Source of the DNA: Candidatus Poribacteria bacterium
GTDB lineage: Bacteria; Poribacteria; WGA-4E; WGA-3G
Assembly: GCA_028824685.1 (NCBI GenBank)
Contig: JAPPCZ010000022.1
Span: 1-64,000 of the forward strand
Reading direction: 5' to 3'
Length of the DNA stretch: 64,000 bases
Part shown: one piece after another, positions 1-8,540 of the stretch
Position numbering within the stretch: position 1 is the stretch's first letter
Layout of the letters: every line of letters starts with the position of its first letter
Made by a program: the position numbers and the translations under genes
Notes under the pieces: model-generated
The model's database searches: none
What the model was told of the DNA's origin: nothing
What the model saw: only the letters and a program-made list of their open reading frames with translations

Positions 1-177
1 ACCTGTTAGGTTGCGTACACTCTGCACAAACTGGAAAGTTTGTGCTACGGCACAATCCAATAGGTCGGTTTAAGTCCTACAGCCCAAAAGTGTGCATATA
101 TTTTTGTATTTCACTATAAAGCGTTTTGTAATTGGGTCTATTTGACAAAATATTTACACACCGCTGTTAAACAGTAA

Positions 178-227
178 CGCGTTGTATAGGATCAATCTCA
201 GACTGACGATTTTTCCTATACAACGCG
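178..227. repeat. 14-bp inverted repeat downstream of sigma factor gene
   Basis: Arms at 178-191 and 214-227 are perfectly complementary (CGCGTTGTATAGGA against its reverse complement) around a 22-nt loop. It lies 17 bases beyond the stop of the minus-strand sigma gene, so it could end or stabilise that transcript. There is no clear U-run on the minus strand, so a classical intrinsic terminator is not shown. The rest of positions 1-244 holds no gene that I can see. Confidence 0.55.
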
Positions 228-244
228 CAATGTTGTCTATACAG

Positions 245-1510
245 TTAATCCTGATTATGATAATCTTCAGGATTAAGATAGACGGTTACCATACCGACGA
301 AGTTCAGGAAATAGAAAACGGCATCGTTTTTAGGTTCGATGAGATCGTCTTCCGTACGCTTCACTAACGCTCCGTCTGCTAACATTTCCACGGCTTTCTT
401 CATCTCACTTTCGGAAATACCACAGCCGTTTGCCAAATCCGTAACTGATTTCTTGCCCGCCACTAATTGCCTTAAAACAGCGACTACGGTGGGGTTTGTG
501 AAGAATGTCGCAAGTTTCACGATTTCAGCATCCGGTGCGAACGATAGGAAGTGATCAACGTTGGTCGTCCAGACTGAACCGCGACTTGATCTCTGGCCAG
601 GGGCTGCCTGATAGGCACCCGCGTAGCACCACGTGATCGGGTTTTTCACATGATGAGAGAGTTGGAGTAATGCTTCAAGTGCTTGTTTTTTGTCTGAGTC
701 AGTAGAAGCATCCGAGTCAGCCACAAAGCGATATTCTATATCACTATTAGAAACATCCGTATGCTCAGTAGAAGCATCCGAGTTAGCCGCGATGCCCTTA
801 ATTTGCTCTTGTAGATCGGTGATCTGACGCTGCATTTCTTCCAACCTTGCGTCCACCTCGGATTCATTTCTCACTTCGTCTGCCATGCTAATTTCTCCTT
901 TTAAATGTTGTTGGGAAGAGTGTTTCCCTTGAATTGTAATATCTAATTCCTCTTGAATCATGAATTCGTGCTTCTTCAACCGCTGTCGTGCGCGATATAG
1001 CCGACTCTTAATCGTATTTTCTGGTATTCCTAAGTACGTCTCTATCTCAGCAGTTGTCATCTCATCAAAATAGTGGAGCGTGATTATCTCTCGGTCACTC
1101 TCCTTCAACGTCGTAAGCAGTTTGTTGACGAGGTCGCGTTGTGCATAAGCAGTCGCTTTCGCATGCTCGGTGGCGACATACCGCGAATATGTATCTGTCT
1201 CGATTTTCGAGATATGGATCTCTTCCAATGATTCAGGTTGCAACCGATTTTTTCGGTACCAAGCGATACAAAGGTTTTTGAAAATTGCATATAGCCAAGT
1301 TGAAAACTTCTCCGGGTCTTTCAGCGTCTTTAACTTCTGATGGACTTCCAGAAAGGTCTCTTGGGTAATGTCTTCAGCGATATGGTAATCACCTATTTCC
1401 CGCAGCGCATACGCGTGAACCTGCTTCTCGTATTTGCTCACCAAACTGGCAAAAGCAGTCTCATCACCTGCAAGGGTACGCTGAATCAACGCAACGGTGT
1501 CGCTTTTCAT
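245..1510 (-). CDS. ECF sigma factor with C-terminal coiled-coil/winged-helix extension
   Basis: RNA polymerase sigma-70 family, ECF type. Residues 10-75 form region 2 (DYHIAEDITQETFLEV near 41-56) and residues 125-180 form region 4 (LHYFDEMTTAEIETYLGI, then SRLYRARQRLKK). From residue 209 there is an acidic coiled-coil segment and then a domain that looks like an ArsR-type winged helix (about 335-395). An ATG at 886 is in frame, preceded by AAGGAG 8 nt upstream, so the last 213 residues may also be made as a separate protein. A paralogue lies at 5001-6245 and a third sigma at 28234-31230. A small tandem duplication (SDAST twice) is present in the linker. The ECF promoter at 1625-1651 suggests autoregulation. 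The sigma assignment is firm; the function of the C-terminal domain is unknown. Confidence 0.9.
   Translation of the reverse strand: MKSDTVALIQRTLAGDETAFASLVSKYEKQVHAYALREIGDYHIAEDITQETFLEVHQKLKTLKDPEKFSTWLYAIFKNLCIAWYRKNRLQPESLEEIHISKIETDTYSRYVATEHAKATAYAQRDLVNKLLTTLKESDREIITLHYFDEMTTAEIETYLGIPENTIKSRLYRARQRLKKHEFMIQEELDITIQGKHSSQQHLKGEISMADEVRNESEVDARLEEMQRQITDLQEQIKGIAANSDASTEHTDVSNSDIEYRFVADSDASTDSDKKQALEALLQLSHHVKNPITWCYAGAYQAAPGQRSSRGSVWTTNVDHFLSFAPDAEIVKLATFFTNPTVVAVLRQLVAGKKSVTDLANGCGISESEMKKAVEMLADGALVKRTEDDLIEPKNDAVFYFLNFVGMVTVYLNPEDYHNQD
884..901 (-). promoter_or_regulatory. Internal ribosome binding site and ATG inside sigma gene
   Basis: On the minus strand AAGGAG (900-895) sits 8 nt before an in-frame ATG (886-884). 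The Shine-Dalgarno is itself translated as Lys-Gly-Glu-Ile in the long reading frame. The same arrangement, with the same spacing, is conserved in the paralogue at 5616-5633. It would give a 213-residue protein starting MADEV. Confidence 0.6.
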
Positions 1511-1565
1511 CTGACATCTCCAGAAGGCTATTTCATTAAGGGAATTATACGGTTTAGACGTTTCT

Positions 1566-1659
1566 GGGTAAGTGAGCTTACAAAACTCAAAGAAACGTCA
1601 AATCAATTTATTTCGCTATATAGTGACGCGAATTAGGCGAAAATAGTTGCATATATTTA
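1566..1659 (-). repeat. 94-bp direct repeat, copy 1, carrying ECF promoter
   Basis: This segment matches 4754-4847 with two mismatches in 94 bases and the same orientation. It is the leader of the first sigma gene and contains the GCAAC/CGTC promoter. I see no gene in the remaining gap sequence 1660-1852. Confidence 0.9.
1625..1651 (-). promoter_or_regulatory. ECF-type promoter of first sigma gene
   Basis: Minus strand: TGCAAC at 1651-1646, a 17-nt spacer, CGTC at 1628-1625, then an AT-rich stretch. The GYAAC / CGTC pair is the usual ECF -35/-10 pattern. The same elements with 17-18 nt spacing lie upstream of the other two sigma genes, which supports autoregulation. The start codon is about 115 nt downstream. 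Confidence 0.65.
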
Positions 1660-1852
1660 TGGTGAAATAGAAAATATAAGCACTTTTCTCTGGGGCCGCG
1701 GCTCTTGTAGTCTCGCAACTCACTATTAAATCAACGCAGCGTACGCGTGTAGCACGTTGCGCCTTGGACGTTCACTGGTAGGCGCGCTTACAAAGCACGT
1801 AGCGATTAGGGGGCAATCCGTGTAAGTCCGAGATTCAAACAATTCTTGTTCT

Positions 1853-4135
1853 TTAATTCAGATGTTTTTCAAACCAATCAATAATGCGTTCCCAGCAATC
1901 AGCGCGGTGTTCGGCTCGCCAAGTTGTCAAGCCATGTCCTTCACCACGATACCAGACAAAAGTCGCTTTCTTCTTAAGTCTGCGTAATCCAGAGAAAAGC
2001 TCTCCAGACTGCGTGTAATCATTACCATCATACCCTTCACCACAATAGATTAAGACGGGAGTCTCAACCTTATCCAGATGGAATATCGGAGAGTTATCAA
2101 TATACCGCTGGCGTTGTTCCCAGAGCGAACCGCGCATACGCCCCTGTCCACCTTCTGACCAACCAATACCATAACTGTTCCCCTGTTTCGAAAGAATCCC
2201 GTAATGGCTTGTTAAATTGTATTTGCCTCCACCGGCAACTGCGGCTTTGAAACGGTTGGTTTGCGTAATCAGTCCAACTGTGCTGTATCCACCGTAACTG
2301 TATCCTATTATTCCCAAACGATTCTCATCAGCGATTCCCATCTCAATAACATTATCAACTGCGGGGAGGACAAATCCTGAGAGTTCTATCATGGGGTCGT
2401 TGGATTTCAATGGCGTATCAACCCCAAGAACAGCATAGCCACGGGTCGCTAACAACTGAAAGTTAATCTGCCCCGTTAATCCAAAACGATAAGCATACCC
2501 AGAAAGGTTACGACCTCCATAGACCCACGTGACTAAAGGATAACGTTTTCCTTCCTCATAGTTGATAGGCAACATCAAAACACCCTGTAAAAGCTGACCC
2601 TCCGCCGTTTTTGATTCGACGAGACGCACCTCACCAAATTGTAAGTCACGCAGATGCGGGTTGAGGTCGGACACCTGCTGTCGTTTGCCAGAATTTGTAT
2701 CAAGCATCCAGATCTCCTCTGGTTGTGTCACATCCTGCGCTCTGTAGACAATCCTCCCACCATGACCTACAGATATTATGTCGAATTCGTCTCCCAAACG
2801 GCCATATATAGAAAGTGGTTCTTCAAACAGACAGGTAGTTCCTCCTTCTGTAGTGTTTAGCAAATAAAAACCACCTTTCTTTGTTTCATGATCATGAGTA
2901 TGGATGCAGATAGATTGTGTTTCGTTTGATTGCCAAACGATATGTGTATCCCGCTTTGCCACGACACCGAAGACCCCTCGCCCCACCAAACCATCTGTAA
3001 GTTTCCGCGCATTACTACCGTCTGTTGTCAGTTCCCAAACATGTCCATCGAAACCACAGAAAATAGAGGTGCCTGATGGACTCCAGAGTGGACGCATCGA
3101 AAATCGAGGGTTTTCTGCAAGGTTTGCCGTGAGATTTTTCTGTTCACCATCTTGGACTGAAACTAAAAACAGGCCGTCCGGATGTCCATAAACCAGATGC
3201 TTACCATCTGGTGCCCAACTTACGATCTGCGATCCTGATCTGATACCTGTTGCTAAACGTTGTAATGGCGTTCCATCTAATGGCACCAATAGCAGCTCAA
3301 AAATGGCTTCTTGAGCTGTCAATTCTCCCGTTCCTATTATGTCGATCACGGCAACTGCAGCATTATCTGGAGACAAAAACATATTTGTCGTATATAATTC
3401 ACTTGTGAGAATTGACACATCACCTGTGTCAAAGTCAAATACCCCTAAATCTCCCTTGAGATATGCGAGTCTATCTGCTTGCCCCTCTAAAGAAGACGGT
3501 TCATACGTTTCAGTTTCCCAAACGTTTATCGTTTGTGGATTGGTATCGGGTGAGATAAGTTTGGAAATATCTATATCTTCTGGACGTAACTTCGCAATGA
3601 GATGTTTTCCGTCCGATGTCCATTGTGGTGCTTCAAAACCAAATATAGCAGTAATCGGTTTCTCACTAATTCGTCGCACCTTATTTTTCATCTTATCCCA
3701 AACCCAAAGTTGTGGTGCGCCCATTCGGTCAGAATAGAATGCTAAATAGCGTCCATCTGGTGACCACCGTGGTGCCCAGTCAACTCCGTCATCTGAACCG
3801 AGTTTATAAGTTTCCTTTGTTCTGATATTGGTAACCCAGACTGCACTACTATGATGCTCAATGAATACTCCGGTTGGTAGAAACCTGGAATATTCTGTGT
3901 TTTTTTGGAACGATGACTTGTGATGAGGGTCTTGCACAACATAAGCAAGAAACTCTCCATCAGGGGAGAGCTGTAATCGTGAACGGGATGAAAACGACTT
4001 AATTTTAAGAATATCCGGAATCGTCAATATTTTGTGAGGCATTTGACCCTCTTTTGTGTCTTGTGCGATGGTGTTTAATGAAATAACACATATTGCCAAC
4101 CCAATCGCTAAAATCAAAATTACTGTTTTTTGCAT
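1853..4135 (-). CDS. S9 family prolyl oligopeptidase-like serine peptidase
   Basis: Exported alpha/beta-hydrolase peptidase of 760 residues. Residues 1-25 are a signal peptide. Residues 40-480 carry TolB/PD40-type propeller repeats (LSPDGEFLAYV, WSPDGRYLAFYSD, WAPDGKHLVY). The catalytic domain follows, with nucleophile Ser613 in GYSYGGYS, an acid at Asp703 (or Asp706) and His734 in GEGHG. This matches the dipeptidyl/acylaminoacyl-peptidase branch of S9. AAGGGA upstream of the ATG fits as a ribosome binding site. The gene sits between two paralogous sigma genes; an orphan ECF promoter about 680 bp upstream (4813-4839) points towards it, so it may belong to that regulon. Substrate unknown. Confidence 0.9.
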   Translation of the reverse strand: MQKTVILILAIGLAICVISLNTIAQDTKEGQMPHKILTIPDILKIKSFSSRSRLQLSPDGEFLAYVVQDPHHKSSFQKNTEYSRFLPTGVFIEHHSSAVWVTNIRTKETYKLGSDDGVDWAPRWSPDGRYLAFYSDRMGAPQLWVWDKMKNKVRRISEKPITAIFGFEAPQWTSDGKHLIAKLRPEDIDISKLISPDTNPQTINVWETETYEPSSLEGQADRLAYLKGDLGVFDFDTGDVSILTSELYTTNMFLSPDNAAVAVIDIIGTGELTAQEAIFELLLVPLDGTPLQRLATGIRSGSQIVSWAPDGKHLVYGHPDGLFLVSVQDGEQKNLTANLAENPRFSMRPLWSPSGTSIFCGFDGHVWELTTDGSNARKLTDGLVGRGVFGVVAKRDTHIVWQSNETQSICIHTHDHETKKGGFYLLNTTEGGTTCLFEEPLSIYGRLGDEFDIISVGHGGRIVYRAQDVTQPEEIWMLDTNSGKRQQVSDLNPHLRDLQFGEVRLVESKTAEGQLLQGVLMLPINYEEGKRYPLVTWVYGGRNLSGYAYRFGLTGQINFQLLATRGYAVLGVDTPLKSNDPMIELSGFVLPAVDNVIEMGIADENRLGIIGYSYGGYSTVGLITQTNRFKAAVAGGGKYNLTSHYGILSKQGNSYGIGWSEGGQGRMRGSLWEQRQRYIDNSPIFHLDKVETPVLIYCGEGYDGNDYTQSGELFSGLRRLKKKATFVWYRGEGHGLTTWRAEHRADCWERIIDWFEKHLN

Positions 4136-4166
4136 GAGAGTTTCCCTTTTTCTGAGGGATTGTTTT

Positions 4167-4278
4167 TATAGTGGATTTTACAATTAACTTTACATCTGAA
4201 CTGTAGGAGGGAACCCCGATTCCCGACTATTAGTGGTTTAGTCGCGATTCGGAGATCGCTTCTACATAATCTACTATA
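4167..4278. mobile_element. MITE-like element, copy 1
   Basis: 112 bp bounded by TATAGTGGATT at the left and, on the other strand, TATAGTAGATT at the right. The interior is an imperfect palindrome (TGTAGGAGG...TTCCCGAC / GTCGCGATTCGGAGATCG). A second, diverged copy lies at 57146-57281. The first bases of its ends match the ends of the IS630 remnant at 61130-61496, so an IS630/Tc1-type transposase may have moved it. Confidence 0.7.
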
Positions 4279-4373
4279 TTATAACATGAGCCAGCGGGAA
4301 AAAGGTATAATTATTGGTGGTCGGCATTCGGTAGTCGGTAGGATGTCTTTTCTGGCAAGAGTGTATACCTGTT

Positions 4374-4736
4374 GGGTTTCGTCCCTCAACCCCATAGGTG
4401 TCAACTTCAGAAGACATCTAAGTTTTGACGAGTGCTTCTCAACCCTTATAGTGATTGAAACTGTCCCATATTTAGTCCCGTAGGGACGATATGTTTATAG
4501 AAATATGTTACCCACCGCCTCTTGAGTTCCGTAGGAACGACATATCTGACTGGTGGACTGAGGCGACAACATACCGCCCCTACGGGGCTCAAGAGATGGA
4601 TTATCCGTTTTCTATAAACATACCGCCCCTACGGGGCTCAAGAGGGTTTTCCATGTTTGAAAATTGCTTAAGTTGACACCCGGGGAATGCCTGATGGCAT
4701 TCATACCGTTGATTTATGGGTTTCGTCCCTCAACCC
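4374..4736. repeat. Repeat cluster with two direct and two inverted GC-box palindromes
   Basis: Outer direct repeats of 19 bp (GGGTTTCGTCCCTCAACCC) lie at 4374-4392 and 4718-4736. Inside them an inverted repeat (GGTGTCAACTT at 4397-4407, AAGTTGACACC at 4670-4680) encloses four hairpin boxes. Two are identical 27-bp direct copies (4569-4595 and 4618-4644, core CGCCCCTACGGGGC); two are diverged inverted relatives near 4475-4495 and 4520-4545. No protein is encoded. The layout parallels the cluster at 31564-31792 but with a different box sequence. The rest of the 4136-5000 gap holds only the other repeats listed here. Confidence 0.75.
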
Positions 4737-4753
4737 AACCTACGAGAACTGTA

Positions 4754-4847
4754 GGGTGAGTGAGCTTACAAAACTCAATGAAACGTCAAATCAATTTATT
4801 TCGCTATATAGTGACGCGAATTAGGCGAAAATAGTTGCATATATTTA
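4754..4847 (-). repeat. 94-bp direct repeat, copy 2
   Basis: Near-identical to 1566-1659 (two mismatches). Unlike copy 1 it is not followed by a sigma gene on the minus strand; the next gene in that direction is the S9 peptidase. Positions 4848-5000 between it and the second sigma gene show nothing recognisable. Confidence 0.9.
4813..4839 (-). promoter_or_regulatory. Orphan copy of the ECF promoter
   Basis: TGCAAC at 4839-4834, 17-nt spacer, CGTC at 4816-4813, identical to the promoter of the first sigma gene. It would transcribe through the 4374-4736 repeat cluster towards the S9 peptidase at 4135. It could be a true regulon promoter with a long leader, or a leftover of duplication. Confidence 0.5.
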
Positions 4848-5000
4848 AATTGTGAATGGATTTAAGAGGGTATTTTGTGGTAGGGTTTATAATAATAGAA
4901 GGATAGTAGATGGCGAGGCACAGAGACCTCGCCCTACAAATGATTTTTGAGATACGCTCTAATAATTCATCTAAATGCTCTACGGGTTATTGAACTAAGT

Positions 5001-6245
5001 TTAATTCTTTGGTTTGATATGCCCGAGATGAACGATCGTCATACTCACAAAGTTTAGGAAAAAGGAAATTACATCGTTTTGAGGTTTAATGAGATTGTCT
5101 TCCGTGCGCGCCACTAACGTAGCGTCCATTAACGTCTGGACAGCTTCCTCTATCTCATCTTCTGAGATGCCACTTCCTTTTGCCAAATCCGCAACAGATT
5201 TGTTCCCCTCTACTAACTGCCTTAGAACAGCAACTATAGCGGGATTTGTAAAGAGATTGGCAAGACTTACGATGTCAGCATTTGGTGCTTTGTTTAGGAA
5301 AATATCAATGCTGTCTGACCAATATGCAATGCGTGCCTTGCCAGCATTGGAAGCGGTCTTATATACACCAACATAGCCCCATGCTACATGATTTTCAGCA
5401 TCTTCAGGAAGTGTGCTTAATGTCTTAAATGCATCGCCTCGTTGTGAGCGAGGAGGACGCAACATATCATCTTCAGAACGGCGGGTGTTTTGTTCCTTAA
5501 CGATGTACTGAATCTGTTCACGGAGTTCAGCAATCTCGGTTCGCATTTCAGTAAGACTTTGATTGATTTCTTCGGGATTTACTTCAACTTTGGGGGCATC
5601 TTTCACTTCTTTTGCCATGATAATATCTCCTTTTAACTGGTGTTGGAAACGGTGTTTCCCTTCAATTGTAATGTCTAACGCCTCTTGAATCATGAATTCA
5701 TACTTCTTTAATCTTTGCCGTGCACGGCGGATCCGACTCTTAGCGGTATTTTCTGATACACCTAAATACGTTCCTATCTCTGAAGAGGTCATCTCTTCAA
5801 AGTAATGGAGTGTAATTACCTCCCGATCACTTTCTTTCAACTTCGCCAGCAGTTTTTGGACAAGATCGCGTTGCACTTCCGCAGTCATTTTCGCGTGTTC
5901 TGCAGCGACATATTGAGAATATGCCTCTGTCTCTATTTCTGATATGTCGGTTTCTTCCAGCGATTCAGTCTTTATCCGATTTTTACGAAACCATGCGTTA
6001 CAGAGATTACTCACAATCTTATAAAGCCATCTTGAAAACTGGGTTGAATCTTCCAATGTTTCGAGTTTCTGATACACTTGTAGGAAGGTTTCTTGCGTAA
6101 TATCCTCGGCGATATGGAAATCTCTTATCCTCCGCCATGCATGTGCATGAACTTGTTTTTCGTACTTTCCAATCAGACACGCAAAGGCATTTTCATCGCC
6201 TATAAGGATACGTTGAATCAATGCGGCATCTTCGTTTTTCACCAA
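5001..6245 (-). CDS. ECF sigma factor with C-terminal extension, paralogue 2
   Basis: Same architecture as the gene at 245-1510: regions 2 and 4 in residues 1-185 (DFHIAEDITQETFLQVYQKL; MTSSEIGTYLGVSENTAKSR), then coiled coil and a winged-helix-like C-terminal domain (LVEGNKSVADLAKGSGISED). The internal in-frame start is conserved: ATG at 5618, residue 210, with AAGGAG 8 nt upstream, giving a possible 205-residue protein starting MAKEV. The linker after the coiled coil differs from paralogue 1, so the copies are not recent. The ECF promoter is at 6285-6311, about 40 nt before the start. The likely role is a stress or envelope-signal sigma factor; the signal is unknown. Confidence 0.9.
   Translation of the reverse strand: MVKNEDAALIQRILIGDENAFACLIGKYEKQVHAHAWRRIRDFHIAEDITQETFLQVYQKLETLEDSTQFSRWLYKIVSNLCNAWFRKNRIKTESLEETDISEIETEAYSQYVAAEHAKMTAEVQRDLVQKLLAKLKESDREVITLHYFEEMTSSEIGTYLGVSENTAKSRIRRARQRLKKYEFMIQEALDITIEGKHRFQHQLKGDIIMAKEVKDAPKVEVNPEEINQSLTEMRTEIAELREQIQYIVKEQNTRRSEDDMLRPPRSQRGDAFKTLSTLPEDAENHVAWGYVGVYKTASNAGKARIAYWSDSIDIFLNKAPNADIVSLANLFTNPAIVAVLRQLVEGNKSVADLAKGSGISEDEIEEAVQTLMDATLVARTEDNLIKPQNDVISFFLNFVSMTIVHLGHIKPKN
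5616..5633 (-). promoter_or_regulatory. Internal ribosome binding site and ATG, paralogue 2
   Basis: AAGGAG (5632-5627 on the minus strand), 8-nt spacing, in-frame ATG at 5618-5616. The core bases around this site match the equivalent site at 884-901 while flanking coding sequence has diverged, which argues that the site is kept by selection. Confidence 0.6.
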
Positions 6246-6284
6246 AATCCTCCAGAAAGCATATCTTACTCACTTACATATAAA

Positions 6285-6311
6285 GACGCGAGTTGTAAGA
6301 AAAAAGGTGCA
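6285..6311 (-). promoter_or_regulatory. ECF-type promoter of second sigma gene
   Basis: Minus strand TGCACC (6311-6306), 17-nt spacer, CGTC (6288-6285), followed by a TATATA-type tract as in the other two sigma leaders. The start codon is 39 nt downstream. Confidence 0.6.
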
Positions 6312-6343
6312 TAATTCGGAATGACTTGTATTGTGAAATTAAC

Positions 6344-6372
6344 TTGACACATTTCATGCCTCTACATATAAT
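6344..6372 (+). promoter_or_regulatory. Consensus sigma-70 promoter
   Basis: TTGACA at 6344-6349, exactly 17 nt, TATAAT at 6367-6372. It reads into the UPF0261 gene, whose start is about 40 nt downstream. It is back to back with the ECF promoter of the second sigma gene. Confidence 0.85.
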
Positions 6373-6412
6373 TGCCAACACAATTCAACGAATATAGCTG
6401 AGGAATCTCCCG

Positions 6413-7621
6413 ATGGCGAAAACAGTTTGCATTGTCGGAACAATGGACACCAAGGGTATAGAATTTGGCTTCATCAAATCACAGATAGAATCAAGCGGTG
6501 TTTCAACGTGTGTCGTTAACACAGGAATCTTGGGTGAACCGCAGTTGACACCCGATATTTCTGCTGATGAAGTAGCACAAGCTGGAGACTCGTCGCTAAA
6601 GGCGCTGCGAGACGAAGGTGACCGAGGCAATAGTGTTGCAGTGATGGCACAAGGCGCGGCTACGCTTATCGCTGAAAAACATGCTGCTGGCGAAATTGAT
6701 GGCATCATCTCACTCGGAGGTTCTGCGGGGACTACTATCGGAACAACAGCGATGCAGGCATTACCTGTAGGTGTTCCGAAAATCATGGTTTCAACGCTGG
6801 CATCTGGCGATACAAGTCCGTATGTGCAATCCAAAGACATAAGTATGATGTATTCTGTCGTTGATATTGCTGGCATCAACCGTTTGTCACGACAGATTCT
6901 CGCAAACGCTGCTGGTGCAATTGTCGGAATGGTAACCGCAGAAGCACCAGAGGCAACAGATGATAAACCCTTAATTGCTGCGACAATGTTCGGTGTAACG
7001 ACTCCGTGTGTCACAAAAGCGCGTGAAATCCTTGAAGCCGCTGGCTACGAAGTACTCGTTTTTCATGCAACAGGCACAGGCGGACGTGCAATGGAAGACC
7101 TCGTTAAAGGCGGTTTCCTTGCCGGTGTGCTTGACGTAACAACGACAGAACTTGCAGACGAATTAGTAGGCGGAATTCTTAGTGCTGGTCCCGAACGGTT
7201 AGAAGCCGCAGGACAAGCAGGATTGCCTCAAGTGATTGCCCCCGGTGCTTTGGATATGGTGAACTTTGGTCCTCCTGATACAGTGCCTGAGAAGTTTAGC
7301 GAACGACATTTTTATCAGCACAATCCGACAGTCACACTCATGCGGACAACTGTTGAAGAGACAGCCGAGTTAGGCAGAATTATGGCACATAAACTCAACG
7401 AATCGAAAGGACCTACAACTGTACTCATTCCGACACATGGTGTATCTGCAATTGATAAAACAGGACAACCTTTTGATTCACCCGAAGCGCGAGATGCATG
7501 GCGAGAAAATCTAACGGCACACATCGGAGACAATGTGACGGTCATTGAGATGGACGCACATATCAACGATGACGAATTCGCTACGAGACTCGCAGAAACG
7601 TTGTTGGATAGCCTGAAATAA
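6413..7621 (+). CDS. UPF0261 family protein (Tm-1-like ATP-binding)
   Basis: 402 residues, the usual family length. The N-terminal half begins TVCIVGTMDTKGIE and has the glycine-rich stretch LGGSAGTTIGTT (101-112); the C-terminal half has a TIM-barrel-like segment with HATGTGGRAMEDL and VIAPGALDMVNFG. The family includes the N-terminal domain of plant Tm-1, which binds nucleotide; the reaction in bacteria is not established. The gene is followed 10 bp later by a PhyH dioxygenase, so the two are probably co-transcribed from the promoter at 6344-6372. The pair suggests catabolism of an unknown small molecule. Confidence 0.88.
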   Translation: MAKTVCIVGTMDTKGIEFGFIKSQIESSGVSTCVVNTGILGEPQLTPDISADEVAQAGDSSLKALRDEGDRGNSVAVMAQGAATLIAEKHAAGEIDGIISLGGSAGTTIGTTAMQALPVGVPKIMVSTLASGDTSPYVQSKDISMMYSVVDIAGINRLSRQILANAAGAIVGMVTAEAPEATDDKPLIAATMFGVTTPCVTKAREILEAAGYEVLVFHATGTGGRAMEDLVKGGFLAGVLDVTTTELADELVGGILSAGPERLEAAGQAGLPQVIAPGALDMVNFGPPDTVPEKFSERHFYQHNPTVTLMRTTVEETAELGRIMAHKLNESKGPTTVLIPTHGVSAIDKTGQPFDSPEARDAWRENLTAHIGDNVTVIEMDAHINDDEFATRLAETLLDSLK

Positions 7622-7631
7622 GAGGATATAG

Positions 7632-8522
7632 ATGGCAAAAACTTACAAAACACTTACAGAATCAGATGTAAACCATTTCGTTGAAAAGGGACATGTTGTT
7701 CTGAAAGATTGCTTTTCACGAGAATTGGCAGCAGAGTGGCGTGCCTTTGCTTTTAAACGTCTCGGTTATGACCCTGATAACCTCACAACTTGGAAAGAGC
7801 CGCGTATCCATTTACCCTCCATGAATCGTTTGCCGATTAAAGAAATCGCGCCGAGGGCATGGGACGGTATCTGCGACCTGCTCGGTGGCGAAGATAGGAT
7901 TGCCAATACAGAACCTTCTTGGGGTGATGGGTTTATCATCAACTTTAAATTAGGTGCCCAGGATGAATGGCAACCGCCTGAGTCTCACTTCACGGGTTGG
8001 CATAAAGATGGCGATTTCTTCAGACACTTCTTGGATAGTCCAGAGCAAGGATTGCTCACCATCGTCGTTTGGTCAGATATTTATCCGAAAAGCGGTGGGA
8101 CGTTTGTCGCCTGCGATTCTGTCCAACACGTGGCACAACATCTATATGCACATCCAGAGGGTTTGCTGCCGGGACAAGGTTTTGGTCAGTTGTATGAAAA
8201 GTGTAAAGACTTTGTGGAAATTACTGGGAATGCAGGAGATGTTGTTCTACTACATCCGTTTATTTTGCATTCAGCATCACAGAATCCGTCGGGACGCGCC
8301 CGTTTCATCACAAATCCCCCAGTTGCACTCAAAGAACCGATGAATTTCAATCGTGACAATCCGGACGATTTCTCGCCGATAGAGTTGGCAGTTCTAAGCG
8401 GATTGGGCAAAGACCGCTTAGATTTTAAACCGATAGCACCGAGGGAACGACTGGTGCCAGAACGTGTAAAACGTCAAAAGAAAATGTTGGAGGAGCAGAA
8501 AAAACGACTTGCGGTGGGATAG
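7632..8522 (+). CDS. Phytanoyl-CoA dioxygenase (PhyH) family protein
   Basis: Fe(II)/2-oxoglutarate oxygenase of 296 residues. The metal triad is visible: His124 and Asp126 in GWHKDGD, and His213 in FILHSASQNPSGRAR, whose arginines (222/224) would bind 2-oxoglutarate. AGAGGA lies 8 nt before the ATG. It is the second gene of the UPF0261 operon and the first of four PhyH genes in the window. The four share the fold but differ in length and sequence, so substrates probably differ. The last 25 residues are lysine/arginine-rich. Confidence 0.9.
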   Translation: MAKTYKTLTESDVNHFVEKGHVVLKDCFSRELAAEWRAFAFKRLGYDPDNLTTWKEPRIHLPSMNRLPIKEIAPRAWDGICDLLGGEDRIANTEPSWGDGFIINFKLGAQDEWQPPESHFTGWHKDGDFFRHFLDSPEQGLLTIVVWSDIYPKSGGTFVACDSVQHVAQHLYAHPEGLLPGQGFGQLYEKCKDFVEITGNAGDVVLLHPFILHSASQNPSGRARFITNPPVALKEPMNFNRDNPDDFSPIELAVLSGLGKDRLDFKPIAPRERLVPERVKRQKKMLEEQKKRLAVG

Positions 8523-8540
8523 ATAACTAAAGGAGAAACA

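Noticed and set aside
178..227. Strong intrinsic terminator at the start of the window
   Set aside because: The hairpin is solid, but no U-run follows on either strand, so it is listed only as an inverted repeat.
3339..3737. 132-codon plus-strand reading frame opposite the S9 peptidase
   Set aside because: It lies wholly antisense to a clear peptidase gene with strong motifs.
4286..4676. Short plus-strand reading frames in the repeat cluster
   Set aside because: They run through palindromic repeats and have no gene-like features.
6385..7014. 209-codon minus-strand reading frame opposite the UPF0261 gene
   Set aside because: Antisense shadow; alanine/serine-rich translation with no motif, while the plus strand has a conserved family.
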